DNA of 64,000 bases from assembly GCF_000620465.1 (NCBI RefSeq), contig NZ_KK211140.1:623964-687963 (forward strand). The letters run 5' to 3'. This DNA comes from Ralstonia sp. UNC404CL21Col (GTDB lineage: Bacteria; Pseudomonadota; Gammaproteobacteria; Burkholderiales; Burkholderiaceae). The notes beneath the pieces are model-generated. The model did no database searches. It saw only the letters and a program-made list of their open reading frames with translations, and was not told the origin of the DNA. Made by a program: the position numbers and the translations under genes. This document shows, one piece after another, positions 43,982-55,042 of the stretch (its first letter is position 1; each line of letters begins with the position of its first letter).

Positions 43982-45193
43982 TCAGTGGAACAGCGGCTGC
44001 TGCGTCGGCGCGTCTTCCGGCATTTCTGCGTGGACGATTTCGGCCGAGCGGTCTGCATAGAGCGGGGCGCCGCAGTCTTCGCAGTACTCGGGTTCGAAGA
44101 GCTGGCCGTGGCGGAAGATGTCTTCGATGCCGCAGGCACGCAATTCATCGCAAATCTGCTCCAGTGGGCTGCCCGGTTCGCCTTCCGCGGTGACATCCGT
44201 GGCGCCGCCGTCGCGGCCGTAGACGGGCCAGACAATGCCGTAGATGAGGTCTTTCTCGCCGCGCACCGTGAAGGCCACGCGGTATTCCTCGATCTGTTCT
44301 TCACCGAACGCGCCGATGATGGCGCCGAAGCGGTTGGCCGGCATATCGAGCGCGCCCTGCAGGTAATTGACGGCAGCGCGCACGGTCAGCGGGCGGATCT
44401 GCTTGTCGGACTCGCGGCAGGACAGGAAGAAGGCGTCCGGCAGCAGCAGGTCGAACTCGCAGCCAGGCATCAGCGTGGAGATGGTCGGCGTGACCTGTTC
44501 GCGCCATTGCTCCAGGCAGGCGGAGCGCTCTGCGTGGTGCTCCTTGGCGTCTTCCTGCCAGCGGAACAGCGCCTGGCCGTGCTGCGCCACGACGATCGCC
44601 ACCAGGTAGCGAGGGTCGGCCAGGATCGGCGCCGTTTCCGGCATGTCGCGCAGTTCAACCTTGGCTGGCTGGCCCGACAGCGCATACGCGGCCAGCTTGT
44701 GCGTGAGCGCAAAGGTGTCGGAATGCGTGCGCGGCAGCTGATCGATGCTGTACAGGTAAGGGGCCAGCGCCACACGGGCGTTGGAAGCCATCACATGCGC
44801 CTGCAGGTGTACCTGCAGCGTTTGCGCCATCTCGGGCTTGATGGTGCCCGAGGGGATCATGTAGCGGGTGTGCGCCAGGATGGGCGCCGCGATCAGCAGC
44901 GCGTCATATTCGACGCCGCCCGAGCTGAGGATGGCGGATTCTGCGAGCGTCTCGGCCTGCTCGGCGAGCACGTCGGAGGCTTCCTCGTTGTGCTTGAAAA
45001 GATGGTCTAGCGCGGCGTCGAGCGCGGTCTGGCTGCCGTTCTTGAGCAGCCGGGAAAGACGTTCGGACAGCCTTTGTTCCCAATAGACGTCTTCGATGCG
45101 GCTGCCCGACGCGTCGAGCGCCAGCGCATCGGCCACCAGCCGTTCTGCATCGGGGGAAAGACGTTGGGGAGCCTTGGAGCGGAATCCTGCCAT
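43982..45193 (-). CDS. DUF2863 family protein
   Basis: This 403-residue soluble protein is mostly helical, with GGVEYDALLIAAPILAHTRY, LMPGCEFDLLLPDAFFLSCR and MPANRFGAIIGAFGEEQIEE as conserved-looking blocks. The C terminus has a CxxC (YCEDCGAPLY) that could hold a metal. I recognise it as DUF2863, a family I know only from Betaproteobacteria. Function unknown. It is transcribed leftward with its own terminator. Confidence 0.8.
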   Translation of the reverse strand: MAGFRSKAPQRLSPDAERLVADALALDASGSRIEDVYWEQRLSERLSRLLKNGSQTALDAALDHLFKHNEEASDVLAEQAETLAESAILSSGGVEYDALLIAAPILAHTRYMIPSGTIKPEMAQTLQVHLQAHVMASNARVALAPYLYSIDQLPRTHSDTFALTHKLAAYALSGQPAKVELRDMPETAPILADPRYLVAIVVAQHGQALFRWQEDAKEHHAERSACLEQWREQVTPTISTLMPGCEFDLLLPDAFFLSCRESDKQIRPLTVRAAVNYLQGALDMPANRFGAIIGAFGEEQIEEYRVAFTVRGEKDLIYGIVWPVYGRDGGATDVTAEGEPGSPLEQICDELRACGIEDIFRHGQLFEPEYCEDCGAPLYADRSAEIVHAEMPEDAPTQQPLFH

Positions 45194-45290
45194 GCTGTGC
45201 CGTACCGTTCGTTGGAAGAATGAAGGGGCGTTATTTTACCCTTGTACGCTGCTGCGCGACGCCCGTTGCGAAACCTGTCAGGCGAAAACC

Positions 45291-45572
45291 TTAAGGCTTG
45301 GCCGCAGGCGCCGACGCTGCGGAGGCCGCGCTGCTTGCGCTCGCAGGTGCGGAAGCCGCTGCGGGTTCGGATGCAGCCGGCGCGCTGGCCGGTGCCGGAT
45401 GCGTCTCGGCAACCGGCGCGGAAGCTGCCATTGGCGGAGGCGGGGGCACAGGCGCCGCTGCTACGGCGGGCGTTGCCGGGGCTGGCGCCTGGGCGTCGGT
45501 CTGCGGTGCCTTGAACAGGATGTAGAACACGGCAGCCGCCACGACGATGAAGGCAAGTACCACTTGGGCCAT
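45291..45572 (-). CDS. Small Ala/Pro-rich membrane-anchored protein
   Basis: The 93-residue product has one N-terminal transmembrane helix (VVLAFIVVAAAVFYILF, residues 4-20), then about 70 residues of almost pure Ala, Pro and Ser (PAVAAAPVPPPPPMAASAPV and similar). It is probably an extended periplasmic or cytoplasmic linker of unknown role. The composition is so biased that coding status rests on the clean TM start and an ATG in a suitable context. Confidence 0.55.
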   Translation of the reverse strand: MAQVVLAFIVVAAAVFYILFKAPQTDAQAPAPATPAVAAAPVPPPPPMAASAPVAETHPAPASAPAASEPAAASAPASASSAASAASAPAAKP

Positions 45573-45726
45573 GGGTGCGGGACTCCAGCAATGAAACGGT
45601 CAGGCGAGGCCGGGCGGCGAGCGTGCCGCCAACGGGGCGGGCACATCACACGGCCGATTCGGCACACTGTACCAAAGCCTGCTTGCCGATTGGGGCATCG
45701 TCACCTTGTTTGATTTGGCAGGCAAT

Positions 45727-45754
45727 AAAAAACCGGCTCCGAAGAGCCGGCTTT
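45727..45754 (-). terminator. Terminator of acnA
   Basis: A CCGGCTC-CGAA-GAGCCGG stem with tetraloop is followed, on the minus strand, by TTTTTTATTGCC. It lies 35 bases past the aconitase stop codon. Confidence 0.85.
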
Positions 45755-45788
45755 CGATCTGCGCCTTCGCGGCGTGGTGGCTTGAAAC

Positions 45789-48494
<2,706 letters not shown>

Positions 48495-48570
48495 GGCATG
48501 ACTCCAAGGCTTGAGGATTGCGCGGGGTGCCGGGGCGCCCCGTGCGGATACATCAAATCGACAAAATCAA

Positions 48571-48969
48571 TCACATACAAACCGGCAAATGCATTGACCG
48601 GCATGGCTGCTGGCCGGTCGGGTACTGCGCCACGACGCCGCTGAACGTCTTGCCGCCGTGGATGCGGGCGGGGATGCCATGGGCAATCGAACGCTTCTTG
48701 GCGTCGAGGTCATTCGTGGTGAAACGCTTGTCGCCAACGCGGGCAATTTTCATGCGCAGCGCATGGGTGCGTTGGCCGCGGGCGACGGTATCTTGGTGCG
48801 CCTCGATTGCCCGAGGGACGGCGAGGGCGGTGCCTGGAGCCATCGTGCCATGTGGCTCGACGGCTCCAGCTGCGGCCGGCCCAAGGCGCCCGGCGCATCC
48901 ATGCAAGGTCACGTCGTCGACGATGACCTTGTCCGGATGCGGGCGGATGTTCGCAACGGGTGCGGACAT
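48571..48969 (-). pseudogene. Decayed prpD (2-methylcitrate dehydratase) remnant
   Basis: The 132-codon frame from ATG 48969 (AGGAA ribosome site) reads as three collapsed pieces of PrpD. They are the N terminus MSAPVANIRPHPDKVIVD, a middle piece CAGRLGPAAAGAVEPHGTMA resembling the PrpD GPVVPGTVVPNG region, and a C-terminal piece GDKRFTTNDLDAKKRSIAHG followed by YPTGQ, resembling the PrpD DPEKRSIAN...YPIGH region. PrpD is about 480 residues, so most of the enzyme is gone. It sits between prpB and acnA, where a methylcitrate-cycle gene would be expected. The frame is still open, so a short product is possible. Confidence 0.65.
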
Positions 48970-49004
48970 GGGCGGTTCCTGTGGGCCTGTTGCGTGATAG
49001 CGCG

Positions 49005-49553
49005 TTATTGCTGGGCCGGTTGGGCGGTGCCCGGTGCCGGAGCGGGGGCCGGGGCGGGAGCCGCGCTGTCCGGCGTCATCAGCGGCAGGCCGGCCGGAGC
49101 GCGCAGGGCGCCGGCTTGCGTCGGGGCCGGTGCGCCGGCAGCCATTTCGGCGGTCTGGCACTCATCGGCCAGGCGGTGGCCTTCGTTGCGGTCGAACAGC
49201 ATGGCCTTGGCCGGGATCACCACCAGGTCGAAGCCGGTCTTCTGGTCGAAGTAGCGGTCAGCGCCGGTGCGCGTCAGCTGGCGCGGCAGGTCGTAGTTCT
49301 TGCCCTTCCAGTGCAGCTTGATGATCTGGTCACGCGTCATGTCGCCTGCAATGTAGAGTTCGTTGCCGAGTTCGCACTTCCATTGCACGCCTTCAGGCTT
49401 GGCGGCGACAACAGGCGCTGCCTTCTTGGTGACCTTCTTCTTGGCCGGAGCCTTCTTGGCGGCCGGCTTTGCGGGCGCGGTCTGGGCGGTTGCGTACTGC
49501 GATGCAGCCAGCGAAAGAACGCCGGCACAGGCGCCCACGATGAATTTGTTCAT
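49005..49553 (-). CDS. Secreted protein with MliC-like domain
   Basis: The 182-residue protein has a signal peptide (to about residue 24, ASQYATAQ), a Lys/Ala-rich linker (AKPAAKKAPAKKKVTKKAAP), then a domain of about 80 residues starting WKCELGNELYIAGDM with a closing ADECQT. The Cys spacing and the KGKNYDLPRQLTRTGADRYF block resemble MliC/PliC lysozyme inhibitors, though weakly. An Ala/Pro tail follows. It is probably periplasmic. A role in protecting peptidoglycan is speculative. Confidence 0.65.
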   Translation of the reverse strand: MNKFIVGACAGVLSLAASQYATAQTAPAKPAAKKAPAKKKVTKKAAPVVAAKPEGVQWKCELGNELYIAGDMTRDQIIKLHWKGKNYDLPRQLTRTGADRYFDQKTGFDLVVIPAKAMLFDRNEGHRLADECQTAEMAAGAPAPTQAGALRAPAGLPLMTPDSAAPAPAPAPAPGTAQPAQQ

Positions 49554-49815
49554 AGGGTTTCCTTCGGTAATTCGGTAAGACAGAGTAGGGAGGCGGCAGC
49601 CAGGTCACGGATGCCACGGCATTTCGCACACCGGCCGGTATTTTGACCGATTTGCACGCCGTGCCCAACGTTCTGTTACATGCGGGTCCGACATCTCCGC
49701 CAAACGGGGGTGTCGTGCCGGCATCAGCATCGTTTTTGGGGCGTTCCCGGGCAATTTACCCCGCCACTTTTGCCTTCCGTTCTCCTTGCTTGCGTTGGGA
49801 TGGATGCTGGCCGGC

Positions 49816-50712
49816 TCAGCCGCGGTTCTGTGCGAAGAGCGCGTCCAGCTTGGCTTCGTAATCGTGGTAACCGATGCTGTCGTAGAGTTCCATGCGCGTC
49901 TGCATGGTGTCGACGACGTTCTGTTGCGTGCCATCGCGGCGAATGGCTGCGTACACGTTCTCCGCAGCCTTGTTCATCGCGCGGAATGCCGACAGGGGAT
50001 ACAGGATCATCGACACGCCGGCGGAGGCCAGCTCGTCGCGCGTGAACAGCGGCGTCTGTCCGAATTCAGTGATGTTGGCCAGCACCGGCACCTTCACCGC
50101 GTCGACGAACTTGCGGTACATCGACAGTTCCGTCATCGCCTCGGGAAAGATCGCATCCGCGCCGGCTTCCACACAGGCCACGGCGCGTTCCAGGGCGCGG
50201 TCGAACCCTTCGACGGCCAGCGCATCGGTGCGGGCCATGACGACAAAGTTGGCGTCGGTGCGGGCATCGACGGCTGCCTTGATGCGATCGACCATCTCGT
50301 CCTTCGAGACGATCTCTTTGTTGGGCCGATGGCCGCACCGCTTGGCGCCGACCTGATCTTCGATATGCATGGCCGCGGCGCCAAACTTGATGAGCGACTT
50401 GGTCGTGCGCGCCACGTTGAATGCGGAAGCGCCAAAGCCCGTGTCAACGTCCACCAGCAGTGGGACGTCACACACATCGGTGATGCGGCGGACGTCGGTC
50501 AGAACGTCGTCCAGGCCAGATATGCCGAGGTCAGGCAAGCCCAGCGAGCCTGCCGCCACACCGCCGCCCGACAGATAAATCGCGCGATAGCCGGCGCGCT
50601 TGGCCAGCAGCGCATGGTTGGCGTTGATGGTGCCGACAATCTGCAGCGGCGATTCTTCGACCAACGCCTGGCGGAAGCGGGCGCCTGCGCTGGTTTGGGT
50701 GTTTGCCGTCAT
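49816..50712 (-). CDS. prpB: Methylisocitrate lyase
   Basis: The product is 298 residues from ATG 50712 (GAGGAGA site). This isocitrate-lyase superfamily TIM barrel cleaves 2-methylisocitrate to pyruvate and succinate in propionate catabolism. The active-site motif is [17 protein letters not shown] (KRCGH), with LVDVDTGFG and [14 protein letters not shown] for Mg binding. The length fits PrpB rather than AceA. prpC is not in the window and prpD is a remnant, so the methylcitrate route is not complete here. Confidence 0.92.
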   Translation of the reverse strand: MTANTQTSAGARFRQALVEESPLQIVGTINANHALLAKRAGYRAIYLSGGGVAAGSLGLPDLGISGLDDVLTDVRRITDVCDVPLLVDVDTGFGASAFNVARTTKSLIKFGAAAMHIEDQVGAKRCGHRPNKEIVSKDEMVDRIKAAVDARTDANFVVMARTDALAVEGFDRALERAVACVEAGADAIFPEAMTELSMYRKFVDAVKVPVLANITEFGQTPLFTRDELASAGVSMILYPLSAFRAMNKAAENVYAAIRRDGTQQNVVDTMQTRMELYDSIGYHDYEAKLDALFAQNRG

Positions 50713-50735
50713 GGCGAATCTCCTCTCTATGCTCG

Positions 50736-51716
50736 TCACGCGAAGAAGCGCGCAACGGCGTCGGCGGGCATTTCCACGCCGGTGGTATGCGCGCGTTGCA
50801 GCACGGCCCACCAATAGCGATAGCTCGCGCGGTCGTGCAGCCGGCCTTCATGCTGGATCGGGCCCCACGCGGCATCCTGCGCAGCCGCAAGAATGGCGCT
50901 CGCGTGTGTCACTTCTTCGTGCGACGGGCGGAACGCCGAAACGATCGGCGCGATCTGGTCCGGGTGGATGCTCCACTTGCGCAGATAGCCAAACTCGTTG
51001 CGAGCACGGGCGGCATCGGCGCCGGCGCGGTCCGGATGCTTGATATCGGTGCTGACGTTGTGCGACGGCACCTTGCCGTGCGCGTGGCAGGCGGCCGAAA
51101 TCTCGGCAAGCGCGCGGCGGATCAGCGGATGCTCGAACTGCTCGGGCGAGTCCATCGCCGCGCCGGGAATCGCACCGTTGTGTGCGGAAACGAAATCCAT
51201 CAGGCCGAAACTCAGGCATTCGACCTGTACCAGCGACGCAATATCGAACACCTGCGTCAGCGCGCCATGCGTTTCGATCAAGACGTGGATCGGCAGGTGC
51301 CGTGCAATGCCCGCCGCCTTGGCGGCCTGGTTGATGCGATCGGTCACGCGCGCTACTTCCACCACGTCACGCACCTTCGGCACGGTCACGTAGGCGAGGC
51401 GGCTGCCGGCAAGGCCGACGAGGATGTCGACGTCTTGCGTCCACGCGTCGTGGTTCGGATCGTGGATGCGCACGCCGACGCGGTTGAAGCGGTTGTCGTC
51501 GCTGTTGATGAGCGCGGCGGCCAGTTCGGCGTGCGCGCGCTCATGACCGACGGCGGCGCCGTCTTCGCAGTCAAACGTGATATCGAAAACGGGGCCAAGG
51601 GCTTGTTGCAGGGCGAGCGACTTGCGCATCAGCTTTTCTGCGCCCGCGTAGTGGTCGCAGACCGGCAACTGGGCCGGCAGGGCATCGTCCTGGAACAAAA
51701 CCTCGGTGGGGTGCAC
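50736..51716 (-). CDS. HpcH/HpaI aldolase (CitE-like) family lyase
   Basis: The 326-residue CitE-like TIM-barrel protein carries [13 protein letters not shown] near residue 49 (acidic metal site), [14 protein letters not shown] (Glu ligand) and [13 protein letters not shown]. Stand-alone CitE proteins cleave malyl-CoA, citramalyl-CoA or related thioesters; citDF genes are absent, so citrate lyase itself is unlikely. It lies 23 bases upstream of prpB and downstream of mdh, all leftward, so it is probably in a TCA/propionate operon. Confidence 0.85.
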   Translation of the reverse strand: MHPTEVLFQDDALPAQLPVCDHYAGAEKLMRKSLALQQALGPVFDITFDCEDGAAVGHERAHAELAAALINSDDNRFNRVGVRIHDPNHDAWTQDVDILVGLAGSRLAYVTVPKVRDVVEVARVTDRINQAAKAAGIARHLPIHVLIETHGALTQVFDIASLVQVECLSFGLMDFVSAHNGAIPGAAMDSPEQFEHPLIRRALAEISAACHAHGKVPSHNVSTDIKHPDRAGADAARARNEFGYLRKWSIHPDQIAPIVSAFRPSHEEVTHASAILAAAQDAAWGPIQHEGRLHDRASYRYWWAVLQRAHTTGVEMPADAVARFFA

Positions 51717-51773
51717 GGGGTGGTATCGGTTGGGCGGCGTGGTAACGCCTGCGTTTTGTTCGAAATGCAGGTG

Positions 51774-51814
51774 TAAAAAAACCGGAGGGGTCGCTGCCGA
51801 TCCGCTCCGGTTTC
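51774..51814 (-). terminator. Terminator of mdh
   Basis: AAACCGGAG (51779-51787) pairs with CTCCGGTTT (51805-51813) across a 17-base loop; on the minus strand the stem runs into TTTTTTTAC. It lies 20 bases past the mdh stop and suggests that the CitE-like gene also has its own start signal. Confidence 0.7.
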
Positions 51815-51833
51815 TTCTTTTAGATCATGCGGA

Positions 51834-52820
51834 TCACAGCAGATGCTGCACGCCTGCACGCTCGCCTTCCAGCTCGTCGAGCGTGATCTTGATCTTGCCT
51901 TGGCTGTACTCGTCGATTTCCAGGCCTTCGACGATCTTGTACTTGCCGTTTTCCGTGGTGACCGGGAAGCCGAACATCACGTCCTTCGGAATGCCGTATT
52001 CGCCGTTCGACGGGATGCCCATCGTGACGATCTTGCCGTTGCTGCCGAGCACCCAGTCACGCACGTGGTCGATGGCGGCGTTGGCAGCCGAAGCAGCCGA
52101 CGACAGGCCGCGCGCTTCGATGATGGCGGCGCCGCGCTTGCCAACGGTCGGCAGGAACACGTCGTTGTTCCACACCGGGTCGTTGATCATGTCCTTGACG
52201 CTCTTGCCGTCGATCGTGGCGTAGCGGTAGTCGGCGTACATCGTCGGGCTGTGGTTGCCCCACACGAACAGCTTTTCGATGCTCGACACCGGCTTGCCGG
52301 TCTTGGCGGCGATCTGCGACAGGGCACGGTTGTGGTCCAGGCGCAGCATGGCGGTGAAGTTTTCGCGCGGCAGGTCCGGCGCCGACTTCATGGCGATGTA
52401 GGCGTTGGTGTTGGCCGGGTTGCCGACCACCAGCACCTTCACGTTGCGCGAGGCAACGGCGTTCAGGGCCTTGCCTTGTGCCGTGAAGATTTGAGCGTTG
52501 GCCGACAGCAGGTCAGCACGCTCCATGCCCGGGCCGCGGGGGCGGGCGCCCACCAGCAGGGCCACGTCGACGTCCTTGAACGCGGTCATCGGGTCGGAAT
52601 GCGCTTCCATGCCAGCCAGCAGCGGGAATGCGCAGTCTTCGATCTCCATCATCACGCCCTTGAGCGCCTTCTGGGCCTTCTCATCGGGGATTTCCAGCAG
52701 TTGCAGGATGACGGGCTGATCCTTGCCCAGCATTTCGCCGGCGGCGATGCGGAACAGCAGGGCGTAACCGATCTGTCCAGCAGCGCCGGTCACTGCGACG
52801 CGCATGGGTGCTTTTGCCAT
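51834..52820 (-). CDS. mdh: Malate dehydrogenase
   Basis: The 328-residue NAD-dependent enzyme of the TCA cycle starts [20 protein letters not shown]. Visible motifs are the Rossmann GAAGQIGY, the mobile loop [16 protein letters not shown] with substrate Arg residues, [24 protein letters not shown] and the catalytic His in [12 protein letters not shown]. This is the cytosolic-type family common in Betaproteobacteria. A sigma-70 promoter lies at 53059-53088 and a terminator follows the gene. Confidence 0.97.
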   Translation of the reverse strand: MAKAPMRVAVTGAAGQIGYALLFRIAAGEMLGKDQPVILQLLEIPDEKAQKALKGVMMEIEDCAFPLLAGMEAHSDPMTAFKDVDVALLVGARPRGPGMERADLLSANAQIFTAQGKALNAVASRNVKVLVVGNPANTNAYIAMKSAPDLPRENFTAMLRLDHNRALSQIAAKTGKPVSSIEKLFVWGNHSPTMYADYRYATIDGKSVKDMINDPVWNNDVFLPTVGKRGAAIIEARGLSSAASAANAAIDHVRDWVLGSNGKIVTMGIPSNGEYGIPKDVMFGFPVTTENGKYKIVEGLEIDEYSQGKIKITLDELEGERAGVQHLL

Positions 52821-53058
52821 GAGAACTCTCCAAACGGTAGTGAAAGCGGATCGCACTGCGCGCGGCCGGCATCCCGGCAGGATGTCGGTGCAGCCTCGCA
52901 GGCATTGCCGGCAACGGTCGGCGCCTCGTGGGCGGTCGGCTCAGAATCGGCAAGAGCCTCGCAGTTTACTGCGTCCGCATGACGATGTGGAAACACACTT
53001 GCGATTGACCGTGAGGCCGTCGTGGCGTGTGTGTGGGCCGTCGCCCGGAACAGGCGCG

Positions 53059-53088
53059 AGTGTAGGTCCGGCCTTGCTCGAAAGTCAA
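53059..53088 (-). promoter_or_regulatory. Sigma-70 promoter of mdh
   Basis: On the minus strand TTGACT (53083-53088) is followed by an 18-bp spacer and TACACT (53059-53064). It is 239 bases before mdh, leaving a long leader in which I see no gene. The gntR operator lies 10 bases upstream of the -35 box. Confidence 0.6.
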
Positions 53089-53097
53089 TTAATCTTC

Positions 53098-53120
53098 TGT
53101 CTTATATAAGACATAAGACA
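53098..53120. promoter_or_regulatory. Operator-like palindrome between mdh and gntR
   Basis: GTCTTATATAAGAC (53099-53112) is a perfect 14-bp palindrome. A third half site ATAAGACA follows directly (53113-53120), so TGTCTTAT and ATAAGACA also form an outer 8-bp pair. It lies between the mdh promoter and TATAAA (53124-53129), a likely -10 box for gntR, which suits autoregulation and control of mdh by the adjacent GntR protein. Binding is inferred from position. The rest of 52821-53172 shows no gene. Confidence 0.65.
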
Positions 53121-53172
53121 TTCTATAAACGGGCTGGACGCCTTTGTCGCTTTTGTGGTGAAATCGGCAGTT

Positions 53173-53982
53173 ATGTCGAGCACACCCAGCCCTCTATCTG
53201 CTGCGATGCCGCCCTCGGGCGGCGAAGGCGGCGCGTCGCCTGCGTCTGCTGGCGGCGCGGGCGGCTCTCCCACCTTCAGCCCGCTGTATCAGCAGATCAA
53301 GACGCTGATCCTGCAAAGCTTGCAAGCCGGCGAATGGAAGCCCGGCGAGATGATCCCCAGCGAGATGGAATTGGCGGCCCGCTACAAGGTCAGCCAGGGG
53401 ACCGTGCGCAAGGCGATCGACGAATTGGCCGCCGAAAACCTGGTCGCGCGGCGCCAGGGCAAGGGCACCTTCGTGACCACGCATTACGAAGAAGGCGTGC
53501 AGTTCCGCTTCTTGCGTCTGATGCCGGAGCAGGGCGAGCAGCATTACCCGAGCAGCCGCGTACTCGAGTGCAAGCGCATGCGGGCGCCGGCCGAGATCGC
53601 CAGGCTGCTCGAACTGAAGGCCGGCGACAGCGTCGTGCAGATCCGCCGCATCCTGTTCTTTTCGGGCGAGCCGACGGTGCTGGAGGAGATCTGGCTGCCG
53701 GGCGCGAGCTTCAAGGGCCTCACGGCCGAAAAGCTGACGGAGTGGAAGGGGCCGATGTACGCGTTCTTCGAGGCGGAGTTCGGCGTGCGCATGTTGCGTG
53801 CCACGGAGCGCATCCGCGCTGTGGCAGCGGACGCTGCTACGGCCGAGTTACTGTCGGTGGCGGTTGCCTCGCCGCTGCTCTCGGTGGAGCGCGTCTCGCA
53901 CACGTTCGGCGACAAACCCGTGGAAATACGCCGTGGCCTGTACGTCACGACGCGGCATTACTACCAGAACGAGCTGAGTTGA
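53173..53982 (+). CDS. GntR family regulator, HutC subfamily
   Basis: The product is 269 residues from ATG 53173. A Ser/Gly/Pro-rich leader (about 35 residues) precedes the winged HTH (MIPSEMELAARYKVSQGTVR and LVARRQGKGTFV). A UTRA effector domain follows (about 110-265, GDSVVQIRRILFFSGEPTVL). It is divergent from mdh and upstream of sdhCDAB, so it is a candidate regulator of TCA genes responding to an organic acid. GTG codons at 53155/53158 are alternative starts. Confidence 0.88.
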   Translation: MSSTPSPLSAAMPPSGGEGGASPASAGGAGGSPTFSPLYQQIKTLILQSLQAGEWKPGEMIPSEMELAARYKVSQGTVRKAIDELAAENLVARRQGKGTFVTTHYEEGVQFRFLRLMPEQGEQHYPSSRVLECKRMRAPAEIARLLELKAGDSVVQIRRILFFSGEPTVLEEIWLPGASFKGLTAEKLTEWKGPMYAFFEAEFGVRMLRATERIRAVAADAATAELLSVAVASPLLSVERVSHTFGDKPVEIRRGLYVTTRHYYQNELS

Positions 53983-54252
53983 CGGTGCGTCCTCAGGCGC
54001 GATTCGTGCGGCTGAGCCAACTCAATGGCGTTTCACCTTGTGCGTCGCGCAACAGCGCATTGCGCGTCATGAGGGCAAGGTAAAGAGGACAATCTGCCCC
54101 CGTATCACGCCGCTGGCAGGCGAGGGCACGAAGCACAAAAGTGGAGCGCGTCGCATGGAATTATTGGTGCGCTGCGCAACAAAAGCGCGCTAGAATCTCG
54201 CGGATTTGTGCAAAGCTGTTTTGTTTGTTGATTAGCCAATTGGGGTCTGACC

Positions 54253-54663
54253 ATGGCAGAAGCCATCAAGAAAGCCAGGCCGGTCTACAGGAACATCGGT
54301 TTGGGCGATATCGCCCGCTACCGCTTGCCCTGGGCCGGTAAGGTGTCCATCCTGCACCGTGCCAGCGGTGCGCTGATGTTCCTTCTTCTTCCGTTCGTGC
54401 TGTACTTGTTTGAGCAAAGTCTCACGTCGGAAATCAGTTTCGCCAAGTTCTCGGCGCTTCTGTCCAACGGCTTCGCCAAGGTTGTCGTCCTAGCGCTCAT
54501 CTGGGCTTATCTGCACCATTTCTGCGCAGGTATCCGTTACCTGATCCTCGATCTGCATATCGGCATCGACAAGACCTCGGCCTCCAAGTCGGCTGTGAGC
54601 GTGCTCATCGTCAGCCTGCTGCTGACGGTGGTGTTCGGCGCCAAGCTGTTCGGCCTGTTCTGA
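54253..54663 (+). CDS. sdhC: Succinate dehydrogenase cytochrome b556 subunit
   Basis: The 136-residue membrane anchor of complex II has three helices. The family motif YRLPWAGKVSILHRASGALM contains the conserved SxxHR quinone/haem region, and LHHFCAGIRYLILDLH contains the haem-ligand His. It is first of sdhCDAB. A TAGAAT -10-like box occurs at 54191-54196, about 57 bases before the start; no clear -35 was found. Confidence 0.95.
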   Translation: MAEAIKKARPVYRNIGLGDIARYRLPWAGKVSILHRASGALMFLLLPFVLYLFEQSLTSEISFAKFSALLSNGFAKVVVLALIWAYLHHFCAGIRYLILDLHIGIDKTSASKSAVSVLIVSLLLTVVFGAKLFGLF

Positions 54664-54673
54664 GGAGTCCCTG

Positions 54674-55039
54674 ATGGCAAATAACAATATCGGTCCCAAG
54701 CGCCTCGTTGTCGGCGCGCACTACGGCCTGAAGGACTTCCTCGCGCAGCGCGTCACCGCCGTGATCATGGCGGTCTACACGATCGTGTTGCTGGCTGCAT
54801 TCCTGCTCTCGAAAGACACGTCGTACCAAAGCTGGGCCGGCCTGTTCTCGAACCAGTGGATGAAGATGCTGACGTTCCTGGCGTTCGTGTCGCTCACGTA
54901 TCACGCCTGGATCGGTGTCCGTGATATCTGGATGGACTACGTGAAGCCCGTGGCAGTGCGTTTGACGCTGCAAGTGTTGACGATTCTGTGGCTCGTCGGT
55001 TGTGCGGGCTACGCAGCTCAGATTCTCTGGAGGGTTTAA
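54674..55039 (+). CDS. sdhD: Succinate dehydrogenase membrane anchor subunit
   Basis: The 121-residue three-helix anchor of complex II is paired with SdhC for quinone reduction and haem binding. Diagnostic regions are GAHYGLKDFLAQRVTAVIMA and SLTYHAWIGVRDIWMDYVKP (haem/quinone site His and Asp-Tyr). An AGGAG site precedes the start; it lies 10 bases after sdhC and ends 3 bases before sdhA. Confidence 0.95.
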   Translation: MANNNIGPKRLVVGAHYGLKDFLAQRVTAVIMAVYTIVLLAAFLLSKDTSYQSWAGLFSNQWMKMLTFLAFVSLTYHAWIGVRDIWMDYVKPVAVRLTLQVLTILWLVGCAGYAAQILWRV

Positions 55040-55042
55040 GAC

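Noticed and set aside
48518-49254. Plus-strand frames opposite the prpD remnant
   Set aside because: They are rich in Gly, Arg and Ala with no recognisable domain and lie antisense to sequence that aligns by eye with PrpD.
50736-51716. Citrate lyase beta subunit (citE)
   Set aside because: citD, citF and citC are absent; stand-alone CitE-like lyases act on other CoA thioesters.
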